Assembly (NCBI GenBank): GCA_016125215.1 | Contig: WGMF01000042.1 | Span: forward strand, 1-36,653 | Source of the DNA: Phycisphaera sp. | Lineage (GTDB): Bacteria > Planctomycetota > Phycisphaerae > Phycisphaerales > Phycisphaeraceae | Direction: 5' to 3' | DNA: 36,653 nt | Part shown: one piece after another, positions 19,029-26,264 of the stretch | Layout of the letters: each line of letters opens with the position of its first letter | How positions within the stretch are numbered: the stretch's first letter is position 1 | Made by a program: the position numbers and the translations under genes | The notes under the pieces: model-generated | What the model was told of the DNA's origin: nothing | The model's database searches: none | Seen by the model: only the letters and a program-made list of their open reading frames with translations

Positions 19029-19109
19029 GTCACAAGTTTAGCCGGCTCGACCGCGGACTCAACGAGAATCGGCCCATGAGTCTGAGGATTTTCAGCTAAG
19101 CCGCCCGCG

Positions 19110-19490
19110 TCACTCGGGCTTGCCGGGGCCACAGTAGTAAAACTCCTCCCTCACAATTTTACCCGCCTTCACCGTGTAGAACGCCATCTCGGTCATCTGC
19201 ATCCGCCTGTTGGCAGGTTTGAAGGTCACGTCGTAGTGAAACTTCACCGCAAAGTGATCCCCGCCCACCATCGGACCGACCGCTGAGTGGCTGTGAACTT
19301 CGTGGTTGTCGTACCACCATTTCGCCTTGCCGAGCACCGCCTGCGTGCCCTTCTGTTCCGCGGGCATGTTGGGCATCGGCGTCGGCTCGACGCTGACGAT
19401 GTCGCTGGAGTAGAGCGTGTTAATCGCCTCGATATTCTTGCCCTCACGGCAGAGCTGGACGAGCTTGTCGGCGACTTGCTGGGTGGTCAT
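19110..19490 (-). CDS. SnoaL-like / NTF2-fold protein
   Basis: Small cytoplasmic protein of 126 aa with the cone-like alpha+beta NTF2 fold pattern: an N-terminal helix pair (VADKLVQLCREGKNIEAINTLY), then SVEPTPMP, GTQAVLGKAKWWYDNHEVHSHS and the strands DHFAVKFHYDVTF, MTEMAFYTVKAGKIVREEFYYC. Very similar SnoaL-like proteins, with the EGK..EA...LY opening and an EEFYY ending, are common in bacteria and mostly of unknown function. ATG 19490 is chosen over the codon at 19514 because AAAGGA lies 6 bp before it. A promoter-like pair is found upstream. Confidence 0.8.
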   Translation of the reverse strand: MTTQQVADKLVQLCREGKNIEAINTLYSSDIVSVEPTPMPNMPAEQKGTQAVLGKAKWWYDNHEVHSHSAVGPMVGGDHFAVKFHYDVTFKPANRRMQMTEMAFYTVKAGKIVREEFYYCGPGKPE

Positions 19491-19546
19491 ATTCAGTCCT
19501 TTCTGGTTGGTCAAGATTGCTGACGGACGGCCCGTTCAGATACCGT

Positions 19547-19575
19547 ACAATACCCAAACATCATTGCCGCCGCAA
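19547..19575 (-). promoter_or_regulatory. Sigma-70-type promoter of the SnoaL-like gene
   Basis: Reading the minus strand: TTGCGG (19575-19570), a 17-bp spacer, TATTGT (19552-19547). This is about 55 bp upstream of the start codon. Confidence 0.45.
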
Positions 19576-19631
19576 GGGCCTGTTCGTTAGTTTTTCGCAA
19601 GGTCAGCCGCCGGAGTGCGGTATTTTTTTGG

Positions 19632-20162
19632 CTACAGCGTGATGGCCGCGTCGGGGTTGTCCCACTCGCCTTTTTCCTTGTGGAACTTGCGTGTGGGGTC
19701 GACGTGGACGGTTTTGACTCCGTTCACGTCCACCGTGGTGATGGCCAGGCGTTCGAGGGGGGTCTTGGCCTTGACGCCGGGCGCGTTGATGCCCTCGCGC
19801 GAGAACGTGCTGCCGTGACAGGGGCATTTGAAGCCGTCATACTCCGGCTTCCAATAGACCGTACACGCCAAGTGCGGGCAGACGGCCGCGAGGGCGACGA
19901 GGGTCTTGCCGTCACTCACCAGATAGACATCTTTGTCATCGTGAAACTGTGTGTAGACGTTCGCTTCTTTGAAACCCTCCACGGGGCCGGCGTCGAACGG
20001 TTCCGTGGCAAGGTGGCTCTTGCTGCGCGGGCGAGTCGATGATCCTGCGCTGGAAGATGACTCACCGCAACCGAGCACGGTGAGGCTGACCACGGTCGAC
20101 GCCGCGGCGAGCGTGAACTCTCTGCGGCTGAGGCTGATGGGGTCTTGATCCGTGTTGTGCAT
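19632..20162 (-). CDS. Rieske [2Fe-2S] protein with Tat and lipobox-like signal
   Basis: Protein of 176 aa. The N-terminus has the twin-arginine motif SRREF (12-16), a hydrophobic stretch and a lipobox-like LTVLGC with Cys 32, so it is probably exported folded and lipid-anchored. The Rieske domain (about 60-165) has the complete cluster motif: C95, H97, C113 and H116 as ligands, with C100 and C115 placed for the stabilising disulphide of high-potential, bc1-type Rieske proteins (CPHLAC ... CPCHGSTF). The sequence VKAKTPLERLAITTVDVNG is also typical. It is likely an electron-transfer subunit on the periplasmic face. No cytochrome b gene is adjacent, so its partner is unknown. Confidence 0.92.
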   Translation of the reverse strand: MHNTDQDPISLSRREFTLAAASTVVSLTVLGCGESSSSAGSSTRPRSKSHLATEPFDAGPVEGFKEANVYTQFHDDKDVYLVSDGKTLVALAAVCPHLACTVYWKPEYDGFKCPCHGSTFSREGINAPGVKAKTPLERLAITTVDVNGVKTVHVDPTRKFHKEKGEWDNPDAAITL

Positions 20163-20230
20163 GATCGAGAATCATACCCATGCATGGTGCGGACGGCACA
20201 CAGGTGTCACGGATAAAAAACTCGAGACAA

Positions 20231-21064
20231 TCAGGCTTCCCGTCTGCGTCGGGTGAGGCAGGCCAGGGCGATTGTGACCAGCGCTGAGGCGGCGGGTTCG
20301 GGGACAATGTTGATGTTGTCGAACGCCTGGATGCCTTTGTTGGTCTGGAAGCCAAATCGGACGTACGGGGTGACGAGTTGGGGTGAGTTGGTCATTGTTG
20401 CGGTGCTAATGGCTGTGAGCGGTGCGCCGAGATTGCCGCCGTCGATGACGGTGCTGGTGCGGAGTTGGTTGGCGGGCAGACCTTCGAGCAGGAGTGAGAA
20501 GTGGTACCAGACCGCCTCGGTTTTATCGAGGAGGCCGTCGTCCGCGCTTTCGATTTTTGAAGCACCGCCCGTGGGCTGGGTCAGGGCTGCGAATCGGAAG
20601 CTGCCGACGGGGTTGGTGTCGGTGGTGAAGTGCAAGCCACCGAACGCACCGAAGCCGCCTAGCAAGGCGTCGTCAGCCTGCGTGGAGGGTTTGAGCCCGA
20701 CGAGCAGCGCGTTGCTCAACGTTGAGTTTTTGATGCCCGAAGCCAGGAAGTCGAGTTCGATTTTGACGGAGTTGCCGTTCGTCAGCCAGGGGATGGTAAA
20801 GGACGTGAGCGTGAAGGCGTCGCTGAAATCGTTGTTGCGGACGATGCCTCCCGTTCCGCCGTAGCCGCCGCCGGCACTGTAAATGAATGACGAAGTATTC
20901 GGCCCGAAGTTGCTGGTGTAATCGCCGGCACCGCCGTTGAAGTCGATCACAAACGCGGAAGCGGTGGCGACGGGAAAAATCACCGCCGCGGCAAGCGTTA
21001 GCGTGACACGCGCAACACGACGGATCGAACTGTTGCTGATGAAGCTTGTTGCAGATACTCGCAT
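20231..21064 (-). CDS. PEP-CTERM sorting domain protein
   Basis: Exported protein of 277 aa. It has a signal peptide (RVARVTLTLAAAVIFPVATASA), a Gly/Asn/Thr-rich beta-type body including FVIDFNGGAGDYTSNFG, and the C-terminal sorting signal with PEP, a hydrophobic helix (ASALVTIALACL) and the basic tail TRRRREA. FDNINIVPEP just before the motif is a common ending of LamG-like or choice-of-anchor PEP-CTERM proteins. ATG 21064 has GAGGA 7 bp upstream; the earlier codon at 21115 would translate a 12-bp tandem repeat in the leader (FTGLFTGLFT). A well-formed promoter lies upstream. The role is unknown; it is not a close copy of the PEP-CTERM protein at the left end. Confidence 0.88.
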   Translation of the reverse strand: MRVSATSFISNSSIRRVARVTLTLAAAVIFPVATASAFVIDFNGGAGDYTSNFGPNTSSFIYSAGGGYGGTGGIVRNNDFSDAFTLTSFTIPWLTNGNSVKIELDFLASGIKNSTLSNALLVGLKPSTQADDALLGGFGAFGGLHFTTDTNPVGSFRFAALTQPTGGASKIESADDGLLDKTEAVWYHFSLLLEGLPANQLRTSTVIDGGNLGAPLTAISTATMTNSPQLVTPYVRFGFQTNKGIQAFDNINIVPEPAASALVTIALACLTRRRREA

Positions 21065-21074
21065 GATTATCCTC

Positions 21075-21107
21075 GTGAATAGCCCGGTGAATAGCCCGGT
21101 GAATAAC
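21075..21107. repeat. 12-bp tandem repeat in the leader of the PEP-CTERM gene
   Basis: GTGAATAGCCCG at 21075-21086 and 21087-21098, then a partial unit to 21107. It abuts the Shine-Dalgarno (complement of CCTC at 21071-21074), so copy number could alter leader length or structure. Confidence 0.85.
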
Positions 21108-21123
21108 TCTCTCAACGTTTCCT

Positions 21124-21147
21124 GTCGGGCATGGAATGACGCCCGAC
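21124..21147 (-). promoter_or_regulatory. 5'-leader hairpin of the PEP-CTERM gene
   Basis: GTCGGGC (21124-21130) pairs with GCCCGAC (21141-21147) around a 10-base loop. It lies between the predicted promoter and the start codon; no T-tract follows on the transcribed strand. Confidence 0.45.
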
Positions 21148-21171
21148 GTACAACCCGGTAAAGAGTTGCAT

Positions 21172-21200
21172 ATTATGGATAATTGCGTTTGATCGGTCAA
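21172..21200 (-). promoter_or_regulatory. Sigma-70-type promoter of the PEP-CTERM gene
   Basis: Reading the minus strand: TTGACC (21200-21195), exactly 17 bp, CATAAT (21177-21172), in a locally AT-rich stretch. This is the best promoter match I find in the window. Confidence 0.65.
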
Positions 21201-21261
21201 TGGTTTTTTATATCCATTTCGTAAAATTAGCCGCTTACCCAGATTGACTTTGCCGCGCAAA

Positions 21262-21295
21262 GGAAAGCCCCCGCGAGGTCGCACGGGGGCCTTCC
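21262..21295 (-). terminator. Terminator hairpin after amtB
   Basis: GGAAAGCCCCCG (21262-21273) pairs with CGGGGGCCTTCC (21284-21295) apart from one bulge. On the minus strand it is followed by a short TTT. It lies about 60 bp beyond the ammonium transporter stop. Confidence 0.6.
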
Positions 21296-21357
21296 CTGCT
21301 CACGGCCACAAAGGGCCGCTTCGGGTGCTGGGTTGTGTTACAGGGTTATGCTCAATC

Positions 21358-23025
21358 TCAGGCGTCGGCCTCCACGCGTTCGCGGACGTAGCCGACGTAG
21401 CCCTCAGCTCCCATCTCGTAGTAGTCCAGGCCCTCGATCTCGACCTCGGGCTTGACGCGCAGGCCCACGAGGGCGTCGATGACCTTGAATACGATGAAGG
21501 AGATCACGCCGATGTAGACGACGTTGGCAATCACGCCGATGCACTCGGCCACGAGCTGCCCGCCGTCGCCGTAGAAGAGCCCTTTCACCGGGCCGGCCAC
21601 GCCGTTCCAACCGTCGCCGTATGCGCCGTCGGCAAACAGGCCCAAGGCGATGACGCCCCAGGCGCCGTTGACGCCGTGGACCGAGATCGCGCCGACGGGG
21701 TCGTCGATCTTGACGACGCGGTCGATGAAGAAGACGGACTCGACGACGAGGATGCCGGCGACGATACCGATGATGCACGCGCTGATGGAGGTGACAAAGG
21801 CGCAGGGCGCGGTGATGGCAACCAGGCCGGCCAACATGCCGTTGCACATCATGCTGGTGTCGGGCTTGCCGCCGCGGACGAGCCAGACCCACAGCACGGC
21901 AAAGAGCGCGCCTGTGGCCGAGGCCAACATAGTGTTAGTTGCCACGACGGCGATGCGCAGGTCGCCGCCGGCCAGCGTTGAGCCGGGGTTGAACCCGAAC
22001 CACCCGAAGGCGAGGATGAACGTGCCGATGACGGCCATGGCGATGTTGTGCGCCGGGATGACGTTGACCGAGCCGTCCTTGTTGTACTTGCCGATGCGTG
22101 GCCCGACGATCCACCCGCCGACGGCCGCGATGACGCCGCCCGTGAGGTGGACGACGGACGAGCCTGCAAAGTCGACGTGCCCGTGTCCCAGGCCGAAGTT
22201 CGACCCGAGCGTCGCCAGCCAGCCGCCGCCCCAGACCCACATGCCGTAGACCGGGTACATGATCGTGCCGACGCACGCACCATACAACATGAAAGAGCTG
22301 AACTTCCACCGCTCGGCCATCGTGCCGGTCGGGATCGTCGCGGTCGTGTCCATGAAGACCATCTGGAAGAGGAAGAGCGTGAAGATACCCACGTCGTAGA
22401 CGCTCGGCCCGAGGAAGAAGCCCTTCCACCCGATCAGGCCCAGGTCGTGGCCGAACAGGTGAACGGTGATGGACGAATCGAGCAGCGCCGGCCCGCCAAA
22501 CGTGCCGATGCCCCCGAACCCGCCGAACATGAACGCAAACCCGCAGACGTAGAACCCGAGCATGCCCAGCGGGTAGATCATGAAGTTCATCGCCATGGTG
22601 TGCGAGATGTTTTTCGCACGGGTCAGCCCGCCCTCGACCATCGCGAAGCCGGCCTGCATGAACATGACCAGAAAGCCGGTGATGAGCGTCCAGACGATGT
22701 TGATGGCAATCTTGTTGTGGCCGACGTCGTTGGCCAATTGGAGCGCCAGGGGTTCTTTCTCGGCGCTGGCGGTGTAGTCCTGGTAAGCCTTGACCGCGTC
22801 CTCGTGCTCCTTGAGCAGGGCGGGGTCTTTGGCGTCGGCCTCGGAGAGCGGGGCGGGCTCTTCGACCGGCGCGATGCTGGTGTTGGCGATCGTGCCTGCG
22901 TTTGACCCGGTGGGGTCGGGCTGCGGCGTGTCGTCCGCCAAAGCCGGATGGGGGAGCGTGAGGATCAGGGCGACGAGCGCCGGTGTGATCCACTTGAGAA
23001 ACCTGAATCGACTCAGAGAAGCCAT
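21358..23025 (-). CDS. amtB: Ammonium transporter, Amt/Rh family
   Basis: Inner-membrane ammonium channel of 555 aa with about 11 core helices. Family blocks: MFMQAGFAMVEGGLTRAKN, WVWGGGWLATLG, DFAGSSVVHLTGGVIAAVGG with the first pore His, FGWFGFNPGS, NGMLAGLVAITAPCAFV, and ISVHGVNGAWGVIALGLFADG with the second pore His. The C-terminal tail ends in GLRVKPEVEIEGLDYYEMGAEGY, the conserved cytoplasmic arm. Unusual: residues 1-30 form a cleavable-looking signal peptide and about 30-100 are a charged, Asp/Glu/Pro-rich extension before the first core helix. ATG 23025 is preferred over 23031 because AAGGA then has 8-bp spacing. No glnK is adjacent. Function secure. Confidence 0.95.
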   Translation of the reverse strand: MASLSRFRFLKWITPALVALILTLPHPALADDTPQPDPTGSNAGTIANTSIAPVEEPAPLSEADAKDPALLKEHEDAVKAYQDYTASAEKEPLALQLANDVGHNKIAINIVWTLITGFLVMFMQAGFAMVEGGLTRAKNISHTMAMNFMIYPLGMLGFYVCGFAFMFGGFGGIGTFGGPALLDSSITVHLFGHDLGLIGWKGFFLGPSVYDVGIFTLFLFQMVFMDTTATIPTGTMAERWKFSSFMLYGACVGTIMYPVYGMWVWGGGWLATLGSNFGLGHGHVDFAGSSVVHLTGGVIAAVGGWIVGPRIGKYNKDGSVNVIPAHNIAMAVIGTFILAFGWFGFNPGSTLAGGDLRIAVVATNTMLASATGALFAVLWVWLVRGGKPDTSMMCNGMLAGLVAITAPCAFVTSISACIIGIVAGILVVESVFFIDRVVKIDDPVGAISVHGVNGAWGVIALGLFADGAYGDGWNGVAGPVKGLFYGDGGQLVAECIGVIANVVYIGVISFIVFKVIDALVGLRVKPEVEIEGLDYYEMGAEGYVGYVRERVEADA

Positions 23026-23200
23026 GAGCATTTCCTTTCCGCGCGTGCGGAAGTTAGCGGGCACGGCGCAACGGGCGCGCGGCCCTGGGGACGGGATAGC
23101 GGGGTAAGTGATCGCGGTGCGATGGGGAACGGGGCGCGTGGAGTTGCCGACTCACAGACCGCGCAACGGTCGGCGAGTGCGGGTTGCGCCGGGACGGGTT

Positions 23201-23605
23201 TTACGGATCAGCCGAGGGAACCGCGGGGGGGAGGTGCAGGTTGGTATTCACCGCGTTGGAGTGCGGCGCGGTCCGCGTGGGGTTGGTGGCAAGGGGTTTG
23301 AGCGGTCTTGTGTGTAACGGAACCGATGCGCCGCTGGGATCGTCGCGTTCGGTTTCGTAGCTGTCACGGCCGGCATCGATCAAACCGACCGAGGTGTCGG
23401 AGTCGTCCCGATCTAACAAAGCGTAGGGGTCATCGGTAATAGGTGACGGTGAAGCTTGAGTCGGATCGAGATGCGTGCCGCTCGAGATCGAGGGCTGATG
23501 GGCCGGCCGACACGCAACGCCCGCCTCGGCCCGGGGTTGCATCACCCCGAAACCGCACGTAAGCACGGTCAGAACGGTCAGTGTTGTCGTGATCCAATTC
23601 TTCAT
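23201..23605 (-). CDS. Small secreted protein of unknown function
   Basis: Predicted protein of 134 aa. ATG 23605 opens a convincing signal peptide (MKNWITTTLTVLTVLTCGFG, cleavage near AEAG), followed by about 105 low-complexity residues rich in Pro, Asp, Ser and Thr with no domain I recognise (DPYALLDRDDSDTSVGLIDAG is the most structured part). Upstream in-frame codons to 23776 lack signal character and are probably non-coding. The Shine-Dalgarno is weak. It is divergent from the zinc-ribbon pair. It is supported mainly by the signal peptide, so it could be spurious. Confidence 0.45.
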   Translation of the reverse strand: MKNWITTTLTVLTVLTCGFGVMQPRAEAGVACRPAHQPSISSGTHLDPTQASPSPITDDPYALLDRDDSDTSVGLIDAGRDSYETERDDPSGASVPLHTRPLKPLATNPTRTAPHSNAVNTNLHLPPAVPSADP

Positions 23606-23810
23606 CGGTGTCCCGTGCCGCAGCCAATACGGCGGTCGATGCGGGGGATATGCAAAAGTGTTGCCGAACCGCTGAGCATCCGCTAATCCCCTGTTTTTCG
23701 TGCTTGCTCGGTGGCTGCCCCTTTTCGGACGCATGGGAATTAGGCAGTTGACCCGGCCTGCATATTTTTCGATCACCGGCTTGCCCTACGCCAAAGCGAT
23801 CTATGATTTC

Positions 23811-24692
23811 ATGATGGCCCCGGCAACCGCACAACTCACCGGCAACCCACACGACCCTGTCCCGTCCGACGAACCGATCCGTTGTTGCGATTGCGAATAC
23901 GACCTGCGTGGCCTGCCGCGCGGGGGGGCCTGCCCGGAGTGTGGAAGGAGCGTGGCGTCGTCGGTCGAGCACATCCTCATCAACGACCGTCAGACCACGT
24001 GGGTGCTCACACTGGCGTCGGGTTCGCGGTGGGTCTTCATCGGCATCCTCGTCACCTCGGTGGCGGCGGGGCTGGCGCAGCTCGTCCACGTGTTCGATTC
24101 CGTGCCTGTGACGGTGGTCTATATGCTGGGGGTCGCGTCGCTGCTTCCGCTGGTTGTGGGCATCTGGCGGGTCACCGCTCCGCGCAGTCCAGACGGGGTC
24201 GACGCCGGTGACGGGGCCACGGTGACAAGGGGGCTTGCACGGTATGCGCTGCCTTTGGCGATGGCGGGTTGGCCACTGGCCGCCGTGCGGGTATCTAATC
24301 ATGTGTTATACTTCAACACGGCCCTGATCGTGGCGGACGCGCTCACACTCGTCGGGCTGGTGTGCCTGCTCCTCTACGCACGGACGATCGCCCGGCGGGT
24401 GCCCGACCTGCGCCTGGCCAGGCAGACCACCTGGTGCATGGCGCTGATGGTCGTGGCCTACCTGGTCTCCGCCGTCTTTCGCCAACCGTGGAACGACATG
24501 CTCATCAGGCACCTCCCCGCGATGACGGTCGGCCCGACCCGCACGGATCGGCTGCTCTTTCGCATCGGCACCGAGGCGGTCCTCACCATGATCCTGCTCG
24601 CGGTCTTGTGGGTACTGGCGCTGCTGGTGATGTACCGTGATCGGCTGCGTAAGGCCGCGGCGGTGATCGAACGGCGGAACCAGAACCCGTAA
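23811..24692 (+). CDS. Zinc-ribbon membrane protein (first of a pair)
   Basis: Protein of 293-294 aa (start at ATG 23811 or the next codon). The N-terminus is a compact zinc ribbon, C25/C28 and C41/C44, with the characteristic C..C.YDLRGLP....CPECG spacing, followed by about six hydrophobic segments. This N-terminal motif occurs on many otherwise unrelated membrane proteins in Planctomycetota; I know no function. The open frame extends 37 codons upstream but those residues do not resemble the paralogue, so I trimmed it. The next gene encodes a paralogue with the same layout, 69 bp downstream, so the two may act as a heteromeric pair. Confidence 0.75.
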   Translation: MMAPATAQLTGNPHDPVPSDEPIRCCDCEYDLRGLPRGGACPECGRSVASSVEHILINDRQTTWVLTLASGSRWVFIGILVTSVAAGLAQLVHVFDSVPVTVVYMLGVASLLPLVVGIWRVTAPRSPDGVDAGDGATVTRGLARYALPLAMAGWPLAAVRVSNHVLYFNTALIVADALTLVGLVCLLLYARTIARRVPDLRLARQTTWCMALMVVAYLVSAVFRQPWNDMLIRHLPAMTVGPTRTDRLLFRIGTEAVLTMILLAVLWVLALLVMYRDRLRKAAAVIERRNQNP

Positions 24693-24703
24693 CGCCCGAC
24701 CCT

Positions 24704-24730
24704 CTTGGCCCGACACGGTTGTGGTATAGT
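24704..24730 (+). promoter_or_regulatory. Possible promoter before the second zinc-ribbon gene
   Basis: TTGGCC (24704-24709), a 15-bp spacer and TATAGT (24725-24730), about 30 bp before the start. The -10 box is good but the spacing is short. If real, the second gene can be transcribed independently. Confidence 0.35.
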
Positions 24731-24761
24731 CCCCCGGCACCTCCAGCCGGGATCACTCACC

Positions 24762-25673
24762 ATGTCAGAGCCCTACACGCTGCCCTCCACCGCGGTCGAC
24801 GACGCGGGGTTTATCGTCGATGAAGTCCCCTGCCTGGCGTGCGGGTACAACCTGCGCGGCACAAACCTCAACGGACGCTGCCCCGAGTGTGGCACCGCCG
24901 TCGGACGCTCGGCGCACGGCGACCTGCTGCTCTACTGCGAGCCGACGTGGGTCAGCCAACTGGCAAAGGGGATGAATTTTGTGCTCGTGTCGATCCTCGT
25001 CGGGTTCCTGATCGGGTGCCTGTCCAGCTCGGCGGTGGCTTATTCCGCCTCGCAACACGCTCAGCCGCAGGTCCAGTGGGTCCAGCTCCTGCACCTCGTG
25101 CCCAACATCATCGCGCTGGTCGGGTATTGGCTTCTCACCACGCCCGAGCCGCGGCAGCAGATGACCGAAGCCGGCCTCAGTGCCCGGTCGCTTGCGAGGG
25201 GGTGCCTCGTGGCGGCGCAGGGGCTCGGCGTGATGCAGATCGGCGTGTCGCTGGGTCAGCCCTTCGTGGCACAAATCCTGGCCATGCCCGGCGCCATCCT
25301 TTCGATCGTCGGCCTGGTGGCGCTGCTGGTTTATCTGCGACGCATCGCGCTGCGCATGCCCGACACCAACCTGGCAAGCCAGACCCTGGTCGTGATGTGG
25401 GGCACCGCGGCGCTCTATGCGTTTTTGGTGTTGATCGCCGTGGTGGTTCTGGTGATCGGCGTGAACATCTCACGTGGAAGTCAATCGGGCCAGTTGTCCG
25501 CGGGGGTGGGGGTGATGGCGGCCTTGGGCTGCGTGGTCGGCGTCCTGGCGATCGTGTTCGGCATCTGGGCGCTGGTGCTGGTCTTCTGGTACCGCAAACG
25601 CCTGATGACCGCCTCCAGCCAGGCAAAAGAAACCTGGGCACGCGAGGCCGAGCCCATCACGGTCACGCCCTGA
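24762..25673 (+). CDS. Zinc-ribbon membrane protein (second of a pair)
   Basis: Protein of 303 aa, paralogous in layout to its upstream neighbour: zinc ribbon C24/C27 and C40/C43 (PCLACGYNLRG ... CPECG), then about six hydrophobic helices, ending in a short basic/Ala-rich cytoplasmic tail. Shared features with the neighbour include ARS/TRGLARY- and SLARGCLVAAQ-like helix starts, a LVALLVYLRRIALRMPDTNLASQT segment that matches LVCLLLYARTIARRVPDLRLARQT in the first protein, and a final VLVFWYRKRL/LVMYRDRLRK match. The repeated R(I/V)PD..LA.QT element looks like a family signature. Function unknown. Confidence 0.78.
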   Translation: MSEPYTLPSTAVDDAGFIVDEVPCLACGYNLRGTNLNGRCPECGTAVGRSAHGDLLLYCEPTWVSQLAKGMNFVLVSILVGFLIGCLSSSAVAYSASQHAQPQVQWVQLLHLVPNIIALVGYWLLTTPEPRQQMTEAGLSARSLARGCLVAAQGLGVMQIGVSLGQPFVAQILAMPGAILSIVGLVALLVYLRRIALRMPDTNLASQTLVVMWGTAALYAFLVLIAVVVLVIGVNISRGSQSGQLSAGVGVMAALGCVVGVLAIVFGIWALVLVFWYRKRLMTASSQAKETWAREAEPITVTP

Positions 25674-25686
25674 CGTTATCACACTT

Positions 25687-26070
25687 TCATTTCGGGGGAC
25701 GGTCGGCGGTCTTGCGCAATGCCGCCCGGTAGAGCGCGTCGAACTCCCGCTCGGGCAGGCCCAGCCGATCGGCGAAGTGACACAGGATGATCCGCTCGTT
25801 GTCACCAAGCTTCCCGTCGGCTACCGCCACAGCGAAGAGCGCGGTCATCGTCGCCTTCGGGTCGGTAAGGACGATCTTGAACTGGTCTTCGTAAAAGTCC
25901 TCGTCATTCTTCGCGCGATCGATCATGGCGCTCAGCGAGGCCTTGCCGACGCCGGCGTAATCCGCGATGCGTTCGAGTAGTTTCAGCTCCTGCTCGTCGA
26001 TGTGCTTATCCAGCCCCGCAATACAGCAGGCCGCCCGGAGCACCGCGACGTTGGCCATGGGACTGGGCAT
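25687..26070 (-). CDS. TerB-like protein
   Basis: All-helical protein of 127 aa resembling the TerB (tellurite-resistance associated)/DUF533-like fold. LRAACCIAGLDKHIDEQELKLLERIADYAGV and ALFAVAVADGKLGDNERIILCHFADRLGL are two copies of the family's 'a...aDG.id..E...l..ia..lg' motif with acidic residues suited to metal binding. ATG 26070 has AAAGG upstream at about 8 bp; ATG 26058 is an alternative. It is the last gene of the co-directional DUF3467/HlyD/M50/SecA run, 194 bp after the SecA-like stop, with a GCAGAG-type repeat in between. TerB-like domains often accompany membrane or stress complexes, so a link with the export-like operon is possible but not shown. Confidence 0.75.
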   Translation of the reverse strand: MPSPMANVAVLRAACCIAGLDKHIDEQELKLLERIADYAGVGKASLSAMIDRAKNDEDFYEDQFKIVLTDPKATMTALFAVAVADGKLGDNERIILCHFADRLGLPEREFDALYRAALRKTADRPPK

Positions 26071-26085
26071 GATGGGAACCTTTTT

Positions 26086-26120
26086 ATCACAGAGAGCACA
26101 GAGGACACAGAGAGAAGAAG
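26086..26120. repeat. Single-arm CACAGAG repeat between the SecA-like and TerB-like genes
   Basis: ATCACAGAGAGCACAGAGGA continuing to 26120: three ACAGAG units about 9-10 bp apart, the same family as the arms at 13911-14055, but I see no matching second arm nearby. Confidence 0.7.
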
Positions 26121-26264
26121 TGGCCGAGTGGTCAAGTGGTCCAGTGAAGACTCAGCGACGCAGGTGACAAAGTGTAAATCGGATTTCCCGCAAACGGCAA
26201 ACACGAGTCTGAGATCATCAATCATCAATGGTTTTTCTCTGACATCATCCATCGTCCATTCCCC

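Noticed and set aside
19607-19628. Plus-strand terminator (CCGC...GCGG followed by TATTTTTTT)
   Set aside because: The hairpin stem is only 4 bp and no plus-strand gene lies upstream; it may end an antisense transcript but cannot be supported.
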